Source: Pseudorasbora parva (taxonomy: Eukaryota; Chordata; Actinopteri; Cypriniformes; Gobionidae). Taken from it: DNA of 64,000 nucleotides. Both the position numbers and the translations under genes were made by a program. Below the pieces are notes generated by a model. It was given only the letters and a program-made list of their open reading frames with translations, had not been told where the DNA came from and ran no database searches. The DNA is taken from NCBI RefSeq assembly GCF_024679245.1, contig NC_090176.1, positions 48,329,615 through 48,393,614 of the forward strand, given 5' to 3'. Each line of letters opens with the position of its first letter. Positions within the stretch are counted from its first letter, which is position 1. Positions 21,807 to 31,470 of this stretch are shown in pieces.

Positions 21807-22476
21807 ATTAAAGGGTTAGTTCACCCAAAAATGAAAATTCTGTCAATAATTACCTACCCTAATGTCGTTCGACACCCGTCAGACACAGATGAAGATATTA
21901 GTGTTGAAATCCGATGGCTCAGAAAGGCCTTCATTGACACCAATGTCATTTCCGCTCTCAAGACCCATAAAGGCACTAAAGACGTCGTTCCAAAGCCCAT
22001 CTCACTACAGCGGCTCTACAATCATTTATGAAGACACGAAAAGAGTTTTTGTGCACAAAACAATAATGAAATAACGACATATAGTGATGGGCTGAATTCA
22101 AAACAAAGCTTTGAGCGGTTATGAATCATCGTATCGATTCATGATTCGGATCACCAAAGTCACATGATTTCAGCAGTTTGGCACGCGATCCGACTCATGA
22201 ATCGATACGCTGATTCATAACCATTCAAAGATTTGTTTTGAATTCAGCCCATCACTATACAAGTCATTATTTAATTTTTTTGCGCACAAAAACTATTCTA
22301 GTGTCTTCATAAATGATTGTAGAGCCGCTGTAGTGAGATGGGCTTTGTAACGACGTCTTTAGTGCCTTTATGGGTCTTGAGAGAGGAAATGACATTGGTG
22401 TCAATGAAGGCCTTTCTGACATTAGGGTAAGTAATTATTGACAGAATTTTCATTTTTGGGTGAACTAACCCTTTAA
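21807..22476. mobile_element. foldback MITE with roughly 330-bp arms
   Basis: The ends are TAAAGGGTTAGTTCACCCAA and its inverse at 22455-22475. Arms remain complementary far inward: the GTCAATAATTAC, GGCACTAAAGACGTCG and CGATTCATGATTCGGATC words are all mirrored. The whole 670 bp could fold as one hairpin. No transposase is encoded. A related element lies at 26677-27459. Confidence 0.85.
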
Positions 22477-22815
22477 TAGCAAATCCTCTTAGAGTGTACT
22501 TTAAAAGTATGAGGACTCTCGAAATTGATATGGTAAAACCTATGCCATCGTTACGGTTCGTATCGCTGTGTATCAATTGCTGAAGAAGATCCAGAGCTGA
22601 AATTCAGGTATGGTATTGTGAGTTTCTTTCTGGCACGCGCTGTAAGCAGTTGACCAAACACAACAAACTGGTCAATCTGACCAATCAGAGCAGAGCAGGC
22701 TCTCAGAAAGGCGCCGTTTAGAGAGGCTGAATCTTTTATTACATGTTTCAAATACAGTGTAAAAAGAGGTGATGCTGCAATGTATATTATGAGAAACCTT
22801 GGATATTATAGAGGT

Positions 22816-23524
22816 CATGGGCGTCGGAACCATTGTGTGTGGGTGGGACAAGACCCACCCACTTTTTAAGACCAATGATATTGGACCCAGTCACTTTTGT
22901 CTCTAATTCAGCATGTCTACTTACATTGACTACCCCTTAACCAAGAAACTTATTAAGAAACTTATTATTAAACACATGTTATTTCCCCATTTCTAATATT
23001 TTCTATTTTTTTATTGAAAATAAATGCCTTTCCGATCTCATATTTGATGGGGAAAGGGAGTAGAGCGAGTGTGGCAAAAGGCGGATTCGAACCCATACTC
23101 GCGATATGCGTCAAAACTTAATACCATGCGTCTTACCCCTACTCTATAGCCACAGTAAATAATTCAGTGATTTCTGTAATTTTGTCTGGCCCAATCAATC
23201 GTTTAGTAAACGGCACTTTTTCTGTCTGGCAATGGAGCATAAAAAACATGCAACTTGTTCATTATCATTATGAAACTGTTGATGTCTATGGCAGTTAAAT
23301 GCCTTTTTATTAGACTATTGGTATTGACTGGTTTGAGGTCTTTTTTGGTATAGGAAATTGATATGGCCTAAAACGTACCATAATGCAGGAAATCACATCT
23401 ATGAAATCATTTTTTTTCTGGGGGAGAACCCCCAGACCCCCCCGCAAAACAATTTACCCACCTATCATATTTTGTCTTAGCCGATACTGACCCACCCACT
23501 TTTTATTTGCTTCCGACGCCCATG
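22816..23524. mobile_element. hAT-like non-autonomous element, copy A
   Basis: 709 bp with ends CATGGGCGTCGGAA and TTCCGACGCCCATG, flanked by an 8-bp duplication ATAGAGGT (22808-22815 and 23525-23532). The 8-bp duplication and CA...TG ends fit the hAT superfamily. A longer subterminal inverted segment (GTGGGTGGGAC near 22840 against TGACCCACCCAC near 23490) is present. There is no transposase frame. A tRNA-like segment lies at 23070-23154. A second, inverted copy is at 57957-58664. Confidence 0.88.
23070..23154 (-). other. tRNA-like segment inside hAT-like element
   Basis: On the minus strand an 85-nt stretch starts TGTGGCTATAGAGTAGGGG and ends GCCTTTTGCCACA. The outer six bases can pair (TGTGGC/GCCACA). 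TGGCTATAGAGTAGGGG resembles a Pol III A box, and GGTTCGAATCC is an exact B box. The anticodon-arm region does not pair well, so it is not a functional tRNA gene. It may be a SINE-like head or a captured tRNA pseudogene. Confidence 0.6.
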
Positions 23525-23532
23525 ATAGAGGT

Positions 23533-23982
23533 ATATTATGAGAAACCTTGGATGCATGTAAATCTATTGTAAATCTCAATAAAATTAGGAGCCTTTAAAA
23601 TAGCACAATGGGACATTTTAAACCATTTAGAGCAATTCAAATCCTGTATTCTGCGATCTTTAAATGCAAAAGAACAAACAGTTGTTATCCAACAAGAGGT
23701 AAGAGGGAAAAGAACAGCATATACATGACATCATCTAAATCATAATCTCCACAGATAGAACGAGCGCTGATAATCCGCATGCACAGACTGACCTAAACTA
23801 ACCTTGCTTTCTCAGACAAACCTATAAAGACACAATCCACATCAGAAATCCCATGCAGAAACATGCATCTAAGGAGGCAGTGTGATACGGCTTCTGAGAC
23901 ACAAAAAAATGGTCTAAACACATCATGCATCTGTTTTCCAGACGATAAATACCTTACCTGAATGCGTCCTTTGTTTTTCCAG
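23533..23982 (+). other. kcnh7 intron end and splice acceptor
   Basis: A short local repeat (TATTATGAGAAACCTTGGAT, once before 22808 and once after 23532) flanks the hAT-like insertion. The intron ends TTGTTTTTCCAG at 23971-23982, a strong acceptor. Confidence 0.6.
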
Positions 23983-24188
23983 GTAAGAATGATATATTTG
24001 GAGAGATGATCCACCTGTACGCTAAGCCCGGGAAATCAAACGCAGATGTCAGAGCGCTCAGCTACTGCGACCTGCACACCATCCAGAGAGAAGAGCTGCT
24101 GGAGGTTTTGGACATGTATCCAGAGTTCGCAGACTATTTCCTCACCAATCTGGAGCTGACCTTCAACCTGCGGGATGAAAATTCAAAG
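23983..24188 (+). CDS. kcnh7: kcnh7 exon: end of cyclic-nucleotide-binding homology domain
   Basis: The first two bases complete the glycine split by the previous intron, giving GKNDIFGEM. The exon then encodes [37 protein letters not shown] and [16 protein letters not shown]. These residues are diagnostic for ERG channels. The [17 protein letters not shown] form matches my memory of KCNH7 better than the LNLYARPGKSNGDVRAL form of KCNH2. The 206-nt exon enters in phase 1 and leaves in phase 0; its donor is AAG|GTACTT. It follows a 23.5-kb intron full of transposons, yet the reading frame is clean. Confidence 0.95.
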
Positions 24189-24298
24189 GTACTTCCCATC
24201 AAAACAAGAACTAATGCAGAAAACAGATAAAATTAAAGCATTTATCAGTCCCCAGAGGTCATTATTGCGTGTTGTTGTTGTTGGGCTCCTCTCTTCAG

Positions 24299-24383
24299 AG
24301 CACTTTTTCACCAGCTAGTGATTCAGATGGAGAGGATACGAAGAGCCGAAGAAAGATCTCCTTTAAACGCAAACCTTCCAAAG
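24299..24383 (+). CDS. kcnh7: kcnh7 exon: start of C-terminal cytoplasmic linker
   Basis: An 85-nt exon after a 110-bp intron. The acceptor is CTCTTCAG and the donor is AAAG|GTGACT. It encodes STFSPASDSDGEDTKSRRKI followed by SFKRKPSK. The D-S-D-G-E-D...RRKISF pattern corresponds to the segment in KCNH7 that precedes the variable linker. The basic stretch KRKPSK follows. Entry is phase 0 and exit phase 1. The alternative acceptor two bases downstream would break the frame. Confidence 0.85.
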
Positions 24384-24539
24384 GTGACTATGATTGATTG
24401 ATTACTTTACACCATGCCACTTATGCAGGAACTTAGGGTCAAATGGTAAGAAATTTCACTGTTCGGTCTGTATAATTTTCAGTTCAGGGGTGTGTTTTTC
24501 CTCGTACAACGATGAAACTTGTTGGCCGGGCAATGTGTA

Positions 24540-25669
24540 TACGCCAATCAGGCATAACATTATAACCTAATATTGTGTTGGTCCCACTTTTGTGCCAAAA
24601 CAGCCCTGACCCGTGAACGTGTGCTTTGGTATCTGGCACCAAGATGTTAGCAGCAGATCCTTTAAGTCCTGTAAGTTACGAGGTGGGGCCTCCATGGATC
24701 TGTCTTGGTTGTCCCACAGCACATCCCACAGATGCTCCATTGAATCGAGATCTGGGGAATTTGGAGGCCAAGTCAACACCTCAAACTTGTTAAGCTTCTC
24801 AAACCATTCCTGAACCATTTTGTGGTTTGTGGCAGGAGCATTATCCTGCTGGAAGAGCCACAGCCACCAGGGAATACCGTTTCCATTAAAGGGTGTACAT
24901 GGTCTCAACAATGCTTAGGTTGGTGGAGCGTGTCAAAGTAACATCCACATGGATGGAGGACCCAAGGTTTCCCAGCAGAACATTGCCCAAAGTATCACAT
25001 TACCTTTCCACTGCCCAAAGAGCCACGACAATCCACGTGATGTAAAAGAAAATATGATTCATCAGACCAGACCACCTTCTTCCATTGCTCCGTGGTCCAG
25101 TTCTGATCCTTCACATGCCACTGTTGGCTCTTTCGGCGGGGTCAGGGGTCAGCATGGGCATCCTGACTGGTCTGTGGCTATGCCGCCCAATACGCAACAA
25201 ACTGTGATGCACTCTGTATTCTGACACCTTTCTATCAGAACCAGCATTAACTTCTTGAGCAGTTTGAGCTCCAGTAGCTTGTCTGTTTGATCGGACCACA
25301 CAGGCCAGCCTTCACTCCCCATGTGCATCAATGAGCCTTGGCCGCCCATGACCCTGTGGCCGGTTCTCCACTGTTCCTTCCTTGGAGCACTTTTGACAGA
25401 TACTGACCACTGCAGACCGGGAACAGCCCACAAGAGCTGCAGTTTTGGAGATGCTCTGACCCAGTCGTCTAGCCATCACATTTTGGCTCTTGTCAAACTC
25501 ACTCAAATCCTTACTCTTGCCCATTTTTCCTGCTTCTAACACATCAACTTTGAGGACAAAATGTTCACTTGCAGCCTAATATATCCCACCCACTAACAGG
25601 TGCCGTGATGAAGAGATAATCATTGTTATTCAGTCTTTACCTGTCATAATGTTATGCCTGATCACGTAT
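24540..25669 (-). mobile_element. Tc1-like element, DD35E type, full length but dead
   Basis: About 1.13 kb with inverted ends, left TACGCCAATCAGGCATAACA and right ending GTTATGCCTGATCACGTA. It is in opposite orientation to the copies at 5181 and 57359. Between the ends lies a broken transposase gene. The element sits in the kcnh7 intron between exons 24299-24383 and 27749-27964. Confidence 0.88.
24567..25542 (-). pseudogene. Tc1-like transposase, frameshifted, DD35E
   Basis: The N-terminal part starts at 25515 ([20 protein letters not shown], with [11 protein letters not shown]) and continues in another frame to about 25111. The C-terminal part is a frame ending at 24567. It shows FQQDNAPATN with the second catalytic Asp and SPDLDSMEHLWD with the Glu; 35 residues separate them. 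At least two frame changes lie between the parts. This is the most complete of three copies of this family in the window. Confidence 0.88.
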
Positions 25670-26676
25670 GTAATCATACACATATGTGAAATAATGTGCT
25701 CATCAACATTAAACCGCATATAACTCAAAGCTGTGTAATGTTACTGAATGAAATGTGGACCCAGGATGGGCTACAGGACTGTGAAGCTTTAGGGATGTTG
25801 GTGTTTCTGAATCCAATCCGGATATATTCTTTGATAAAAATGTGATTTTCTCAGTTTTTTGCTCTAAATGTTGCTTTTTATTAGACTTATCCACATTCAA
25901 GTGTTAATAAAAAAGAATGCATGAAACATTTTTCTTAAAGCAGTGAATCAGTTTTCTTTTTATATAATGCATGATATTTATACAACTAATATTCTGGGGG
26001 CCATGACATTTTTGTAAAACATTTTTTTTAAAACTCTGGCAGGGAAAGAGTTTAGATGCACTGTTATTGTGTCAATATTACAAGATAAGCTGTTATTTTT
26101 ACAGATGTAATTATGATGAAGTTCTATATCTCTGGTGAGCTTTTAAACACTGTTTTATAACACTTAACTTGGAAAAACACTTAATGTGGCTTAAATGCAC
26201 TACTTAAGTACCAGTGAGAACCAGATATATGGCCATAAAAATGATCTACTCCGCATGCGGTCCAAGGAGAAAGACAATATTTTTTAATGTGATTTGACCT
26301 CATCGACCTATTACAAGGAAACAGCTTAACACTGCTTAATGTACCGAGACAGTGACTGGAAAGAACATTTTGTTTTTGCTCTCTGATTATAAATCTCTAT
26401 AGATGAGCCTCTAATCTTACGTCTCACATTGCGTACTATAATAAAACATGAGTTGTGAAAAGAGCTGTAATGTTTAACAATGATTATGACATCACACTTA
26501 TGAATGTAGAGTTTATGATTTATAAACAAGGGTTAAGAGAAATTCTGTCCTACTACATTATTGCTTATAACAGGCTTCTATGGGAAGATAATGGTAATAA
26601 TAATGTTTCATATGTTAATTACACTAGTAAACATGAATGAAAAATCAAAAATACTTCTGCCGCATTTGTTAATCTT
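25670..26676. other. intron DNA without recognisable gene
   Basis: AT-rich, with several short open frames on both strands but none with recognisable motifs. I see no repeat structure in it. Confidence 0.5.
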
Positions 26677-27459
26677 AAAGGGTTAGTTCCCCCAAAAATG
26701 AAATTGATGTCATTAATGACGCTCCCTAATGTCATTCCTCACCCGTAAGACGTCCGTTCATCTTCAGAACACAGTTTAAGATATTTTATATTTAGTCTGT
26801 GAGCGTATCCAAGTGTATGCACACTATACTGTCCATGTCCAATAAGGGAATAAAAATATCATCAAAGTAGTCCATATGTGACATCAGTGGGTTAATTAGA
26901 ATCTCTTGAAGCATCGAAAATACATTTTGGTCAAAAAATAACAAAGACTACGACTTTATTCAGCATTGACTTCTCCTCCTTGTTTGTGTTGAAACCTCAA
27001 ATAAAGATTAAAACGGTTGTGAATCAGCGTACTGATTCATGATTCGGATCACATGCCAAACTGCTGAAATCACGTAACACTGGCGATCCGGATCATTGAT
27101 CGATTCACTGATTCATAACCGTTTGAATCTTTATTTGAGGATTGAAAACAAACGCGGAAGAGAAGACAATGCTGAATAAAGTCGTCGTTTTTGTTATTTT
27201 TGGACCAAAATGTATTTTGGATGCTTCAAGAGATTCTAATTAACCCACTGATGTCTCATATGGACTACTTTGATGATGTTTTTATTCCCTTTCTGGACAT
27301 GGACAGTATAGTGTGCATACACTTGCATACGCTCTCGGACTAAATATAATATATCTTCAACTGTGTGTGAAGATGAACGGCTGTCTTACGGGTGAGGAAC
27401 GACATTAGGGGGAGGATTAATGACATCAATTTCCTTTTTGGGTGAACTAACCCTTTAAT
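26677..27459. mobile_element. foldback MITE, relative of 21807-22476
   Basis: The ends are AAAGGGTTAGTTCCCCCAAA and GGGTGAACTAACCCTTT. The arms are mirrored over more than 300 bp (for example CATCAAAGTAGTCCATATG against CATATGGACTACTTTGATG, and TGATTCATGATTCGGATCA internally). It shares the CGATTCATGATTCGGATC core with the element at 21807. It is non-coding. Confidence 0.85.
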
Positions 27460-27748
27460 GTTATTTAACTAAAACTTTAATTAAAGCTATTTAATATTAA
27501 ACATTCATTTAAAGTAAAAAGACCGTACCTAATCAATATATTTTCTTTAGCTGATATGTTAATTAATGTAGGTCATATACATTAATAGGCTTAATAAACA
27601 GAAACTAAATTAGCTATAGTAATTTTTTTCCCCCAGTGTACATTGCACATCTGGCTTATAGTCAGATCACTTTGTGCTTAAAAACATGTTCGGACAGCGT
27701 TGTTTTCAATCGTGTCTGATCGTGTACCTCTGACCGATCGTCCCGTAG

Positions 27749-27964
27749 CAGGAAGCCTCAAAGAAGCGGACAGCGAGTGCAGGACGGAGCGGCGAGAGTC
27801 TCGTCTCAGCTCTAAGCGAAGCTCTGAGGACCATTACACCTCCAGAGAGGAACAGCAGAGGCTTCTGGGAGCAGCAATAATAGAGTATCCATCCGTACAG
27901 AGCTACACCTCCACGCCGGGCTGCAGTCCACTGGCTGAGGACGCACAGAAAAAGACATGTGATG
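27749..27964 (+). CDS. kcnh7: kcnh7 exon: variable cytoplasmic linker
   Basis: The exon encodes 72 residues of the poorly conserved region between the CNBHD and the coiled coil, rich in Ser, Glu and Arg. It includes GSLKEADSECRTERRESRLS, a serine- and arginine-rich part, and EYPSVQSYTSTPGCSP. It is supported by phase (entry 1, exit 1), the donor ATG|GTGAGG and continuity with both neighbours rather than by strong motif conservation. The acceptor GTAGCAG is a NAGNAG tandem: use of the second AG (exon start 27752) would drop one Ala codon without changing the frame. Confidence 0.75.
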
Positions 27965-29930
27965 GTGAGGCTTTAGTGCAAGTTCTTCTTAACACCATGC
28001 GCAACAACCCGGAAGGGACAAATATACACTTCACACTTTATAAATTCATCCTAAATAGAACACAATGCATGATGTTTCATTACACATTTGAGTTTTATCT
28101 TAAAGAGTCCATATTATGCCCTTTTACAAAGTATACCACATTTGGGGGTCTACTAGAATATGTTTTCATGCTTGAATGTTAAAAAACACATTATTTCCCC
28201 CATATTCTCCATTGTTGCAGCTCCTCTCTTCCCAGTCTGTCAGTAACGCTCTGTTTAGTTCCTGTCTCTATGTAGTCCCTCCTTCTGACAGTTTCAACAC
28301 ACTAAAACCAGGTCCGCCCCTTTATTCTGCTTATTTTTTCTCAAAATTGTGAGATATAGTCAAAATTGCGAGATATAAACTCTCAATTGTGATAAATCAT
28401 AATAATCGCAATTAACGTTTATTTTTTATTCTGTGGCAGAAACAAGCTTTTAGTAAAAGTAAACTTAGGAAACACCAGGTTTCAAAGCGGTTTCAATATC
28501 CACATAAACTGTTACAATTTCAAAGCATAAATGTGTTACTTGCAATTAACATTAAAGAGACGCTACAATGTTTTTATTGTTGTTTGTTTGTTAGCTCCAA
28601 TATATTTTGAATTATTTACTTAATATAATTTTTTTAACAAAATATGTTTTCTAAGTTTGTCTCTTTTCAATGCAGAATCATTACAAAATTTTAAGGATTT
28701 ATGCCGACATAGTCCAAACCCCCTACAAACATTTGGGGAGCACTGTATATTTTACAACACAAATATCCATAATCATAACCTATAATAGCATTTAGTTATA
28801 ATTTCAACATTTCTCACAAAATCAAGCTTTAATATCTGTTTCAATAATAGGAAAAAATATTTTCTTGTGCCATTTGTCAACTTATGTACACTGTAAAAAA
28901 TGATATGTTCAATAAGTTATGACAACATATGTTTTTACATTGTTTTAACTCATCAAAATAGGTTAAGAAATGTTTAACTTTTTTTTAATTAGTTATACAA
29001 GATGTAACTCATTTTGTCAACTTATTATGTAGATAGCTAATACAACTACTGTAATTTTATTTTAATAATTTAATTATGCATTTAATTGATATTTTGTTGA
29101 CAAACATGGCAACATTAATATTCAAATTAAAAGCCTAAAGGAAACATTGAATTATGTACACTTATGCTATCATAATCCTTCAAGAACAACCTCCACCAGA
29201 GCAATAGTAGTATGTAAAATGACCTTCACAAGTTTTTAAAAAGCTCTGTATATTCTGTGCTTTCAGCGAAGTAGAAACAGGCTTTTAGCTTGATGGATGA
29301 CTTCAAAACAAAAACCATTGTACAATCGTCCTAAAAACTTTTCAGACATTGTTAGTCCTTAAAACACTGCTTGACAGGGTATAAAAGGAAAGCAGAGCTC
29401 TGGCACACAAAAAAAGTATTGATCGAATACGTCTGTTCCTAAATCCAAACTAAAGCAGCATGATAAGCGCGCGTGCGAGAGAGAAGTAGATGCCACGGTA
29501 AAACAGGGTCTTTCAGGAGCTTAAGGCACAGTGCGGCCCGTTTTACAGGCTTTAGGAAAATCCGCTGGGCATCTATTCCCTAACTCTCCTCAATGAGCAC
29601 ACAATGTTCCCTCCTGCACTACAGCCAAGCAAGATAATGCCCACCAGCCACTAGAGAGGGGGATTGCCATTGGAATATGACCTCCACGTGTACACACACA
29701 CACACATAAACATGTACAAACCCTCTAGACCCAACATGATTATCATGGCATTGAAATATTAAAGCAATATAATAATTTACCGTCATGCTTTTCCAACCTC
29801 AGGACGCTCATAATGATTTTGGATTAGAAAACGAACTTGAAAATAACAAGTGTGATCTTGGGAGATTGTATTGAGAGGAGGAAGTGGAGAATGGGGCAAA
29901 AAAATCATCTAAAAGATCACTAAATTTGAC
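27965..29930. other. kcnh7 intron, first part
   Basis: No gene is visible. Simple or repeat-like pieces include a short GAGATATA/CTCAATTGTGA phrase repeated near 28340-28400 and an (AC)n tract at 29692-29706. The GC-richer stretch 29400-29690 is unassigned. Other open frames here are short and unrecognised. Confidence 0.45.
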
Positions 29931-29939
29931 GAGTCTGGT

Positions 29940-30620
29940 TGAGCTGGATGGATTGGGTGATTTTTGCATTAGGGTTTTGAAACCAAATCTTGAGGGTATC
30001 TGGCATTGATGGCCACAATGAAATACAAAGGGGCAATTTAGATTCACCTTTGAAATACACCAACGTCTTTGGGGTGCTCAAGCCAATAAAGTATTTATTA
30101 GACATTTGCAGCCCTGAGATAATACCTGAAATTAGGAAGCACCTGTTCCAGAAGTCTTGAGGTTTGTTCAGATGCAGCTTTGCCAACCTAAGCCATGTTG
30201 CTGTGTTATTTTAGAGGCTTTCTTCTGGGAACCCCTCCAAACATGACACACTTGTCCCATCTTTTTCCAGTCGTACTGTTGTGAACGTTAACATGTTAAC
30301 CGAGGCCTGTAGAGTCTGAGGTGTAGCTCTTGGGTGTTTCACGGTTTCTCTGAGCATTGCATGATCTGACCTTGAGGTGAATTTGCTGGGACGTCCACTC
30401 CTGAGATGACTGGTAGCTGTCTTGGATGTTTTCCACTTCACTGTAGAATGATGGACTTCAAATTGTTTGGAAATGTCTGTATAAGCCCCCTCAGCCTGAC
30501 AGCTGTAGTTATTTCCCTCTTAACTCCTGTGTTAACAGTAAGAATGTCCTTAGTTTTTTCACCCATGGATTTTCCAAATTTGCCCTATAGCTTTTATTAA
30601 ATAAGTAAATGAAACGGTCC
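29940..30620 (-). pseudogene. Tc1-like transposase relic (second family)
   Basis: On the minus strand, 30211-30441 reads as a fragment with SGRPSKFTSRSDHAML and HPRATPQTLQASVNM. These fit the second helix-turn-helix of Tc1 transposases (GRP hook, then a P-R-x-T-x-x-x-L motif). Downstream sequence (AATGATGGACTTCAAATTGT at 30446) resembles other parts of Tc1 elements. No complete frame or inverted repeats remain. Confidence 0.6.
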
Positions 30621-30689
30621 AATATGTCCTTATTTCTTATTCATACACACCTGCCTGGTCCTGCAGATTTGCATAATACAACATCAGGA

Positions 30690-31195
30690 AGATTAGATCC
30701 TTCCTATTAGAGATGGCTACACAACTCCTGGCCAGAGCTCTTGTTCTCTCCAGACTGGACTACTGTAATACTCTTCTTGCGGGTCTCCCAGCATGCACCA
30801 TTAAACCCTTGCAACTGATCTAGAATGCAGCGGCGAGAGTGGTATTGACGAGTTCACACTTACATTAATTAAACAGAATAAAGATGATGCGTATTTGGCG
30901 TAAATTAAACTTCAATTCAACGCGCCAAAGAGAGCACACGTCACGCCTATCTTCATCAGTTTGCTCTGGCTGCCAGTGGCCGCTCGCATCAAATTCAAGT
31001 CACCGGTGCTTGCCTACAAAGCAACCACTGGCTCTGCACCAATATACCTAAACTCGCTTGTTCAGACTTACACACCCTCCAGAAGCTTGCGTTCTGCAAG
31101 TGAGCGACGCCTCGTGGTGCCATCCCAAAGAGGCATGAAATCACTCTCACAGACCTTTTCCTGGACCGTTCCCACTCAATGGCCCTCATTTATCA
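30690..31195 (+). pseudogene. LINE relic, C-terminal end of L2/CR1/Rex-type reverse transcriptase ORF
   Basis: In the + strand the pieces ALVLSRLDYCNTLLAGLP and LPVAARIKFKSPVLAYKATT, then SRSLRSASERRLVVPSQRG, match the well-known C-terminal pattern of fish non-LTR retrotransposon proteins (S-R-L-D-Y-C-N, then R-I-x-F-K, then L-R-S-x). The copy is split by about 100 unrelated bases at 30848-30950 and cut off at about 31190. It is 5'-truncated and dead. Confidence 0.8.
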
Positions 31196-31470
31196 ATCTT
31201 GCGTAGAAACGGGTGTATATGTTGGCGTAAGATTATGCTTACACTCCTCTCACCGCCTGATTTATGAAGCTGTGCGCACCTCTGCAATCCAGGTGTACGC
31301 AATACCTGCCCTTGATAAACGCTGTGGCTGAAAACGATCGTCAATAGAATAACACTAACCCCTATATATTCGAGTCTCCGCCTCCCCCACGCCCTCATTT
31401 TACGCCATGGACACACGGAAGACGGCAAAAGAAGCGAAACTTCTCAGGCGTGGAGATCGAGACCATCACC
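31187..31470. mobile_element. fragment with Harbinger-like end
   Basis: The LINE relic ends abruptly at GGCCCTCATTTATCAATCTT, an end sequence I associate with PIF/Harbinger-type fish elements. The following 280 bases are non-LINE. A matching far end was not found, so the call is tentative. Confidence 0.35.

Noticed and set aside
23070..23154. A genuine tRNA gene
   Set aside because: The anticodon arm does not fold properly, and the segment is inside a repeated element with a decayed second copy.
30211..30441. Possible host gene on the minus strand
   Set aside because: The peptide fits the second DNA-binding part of a Tc1 transposase and has no intact continuation.
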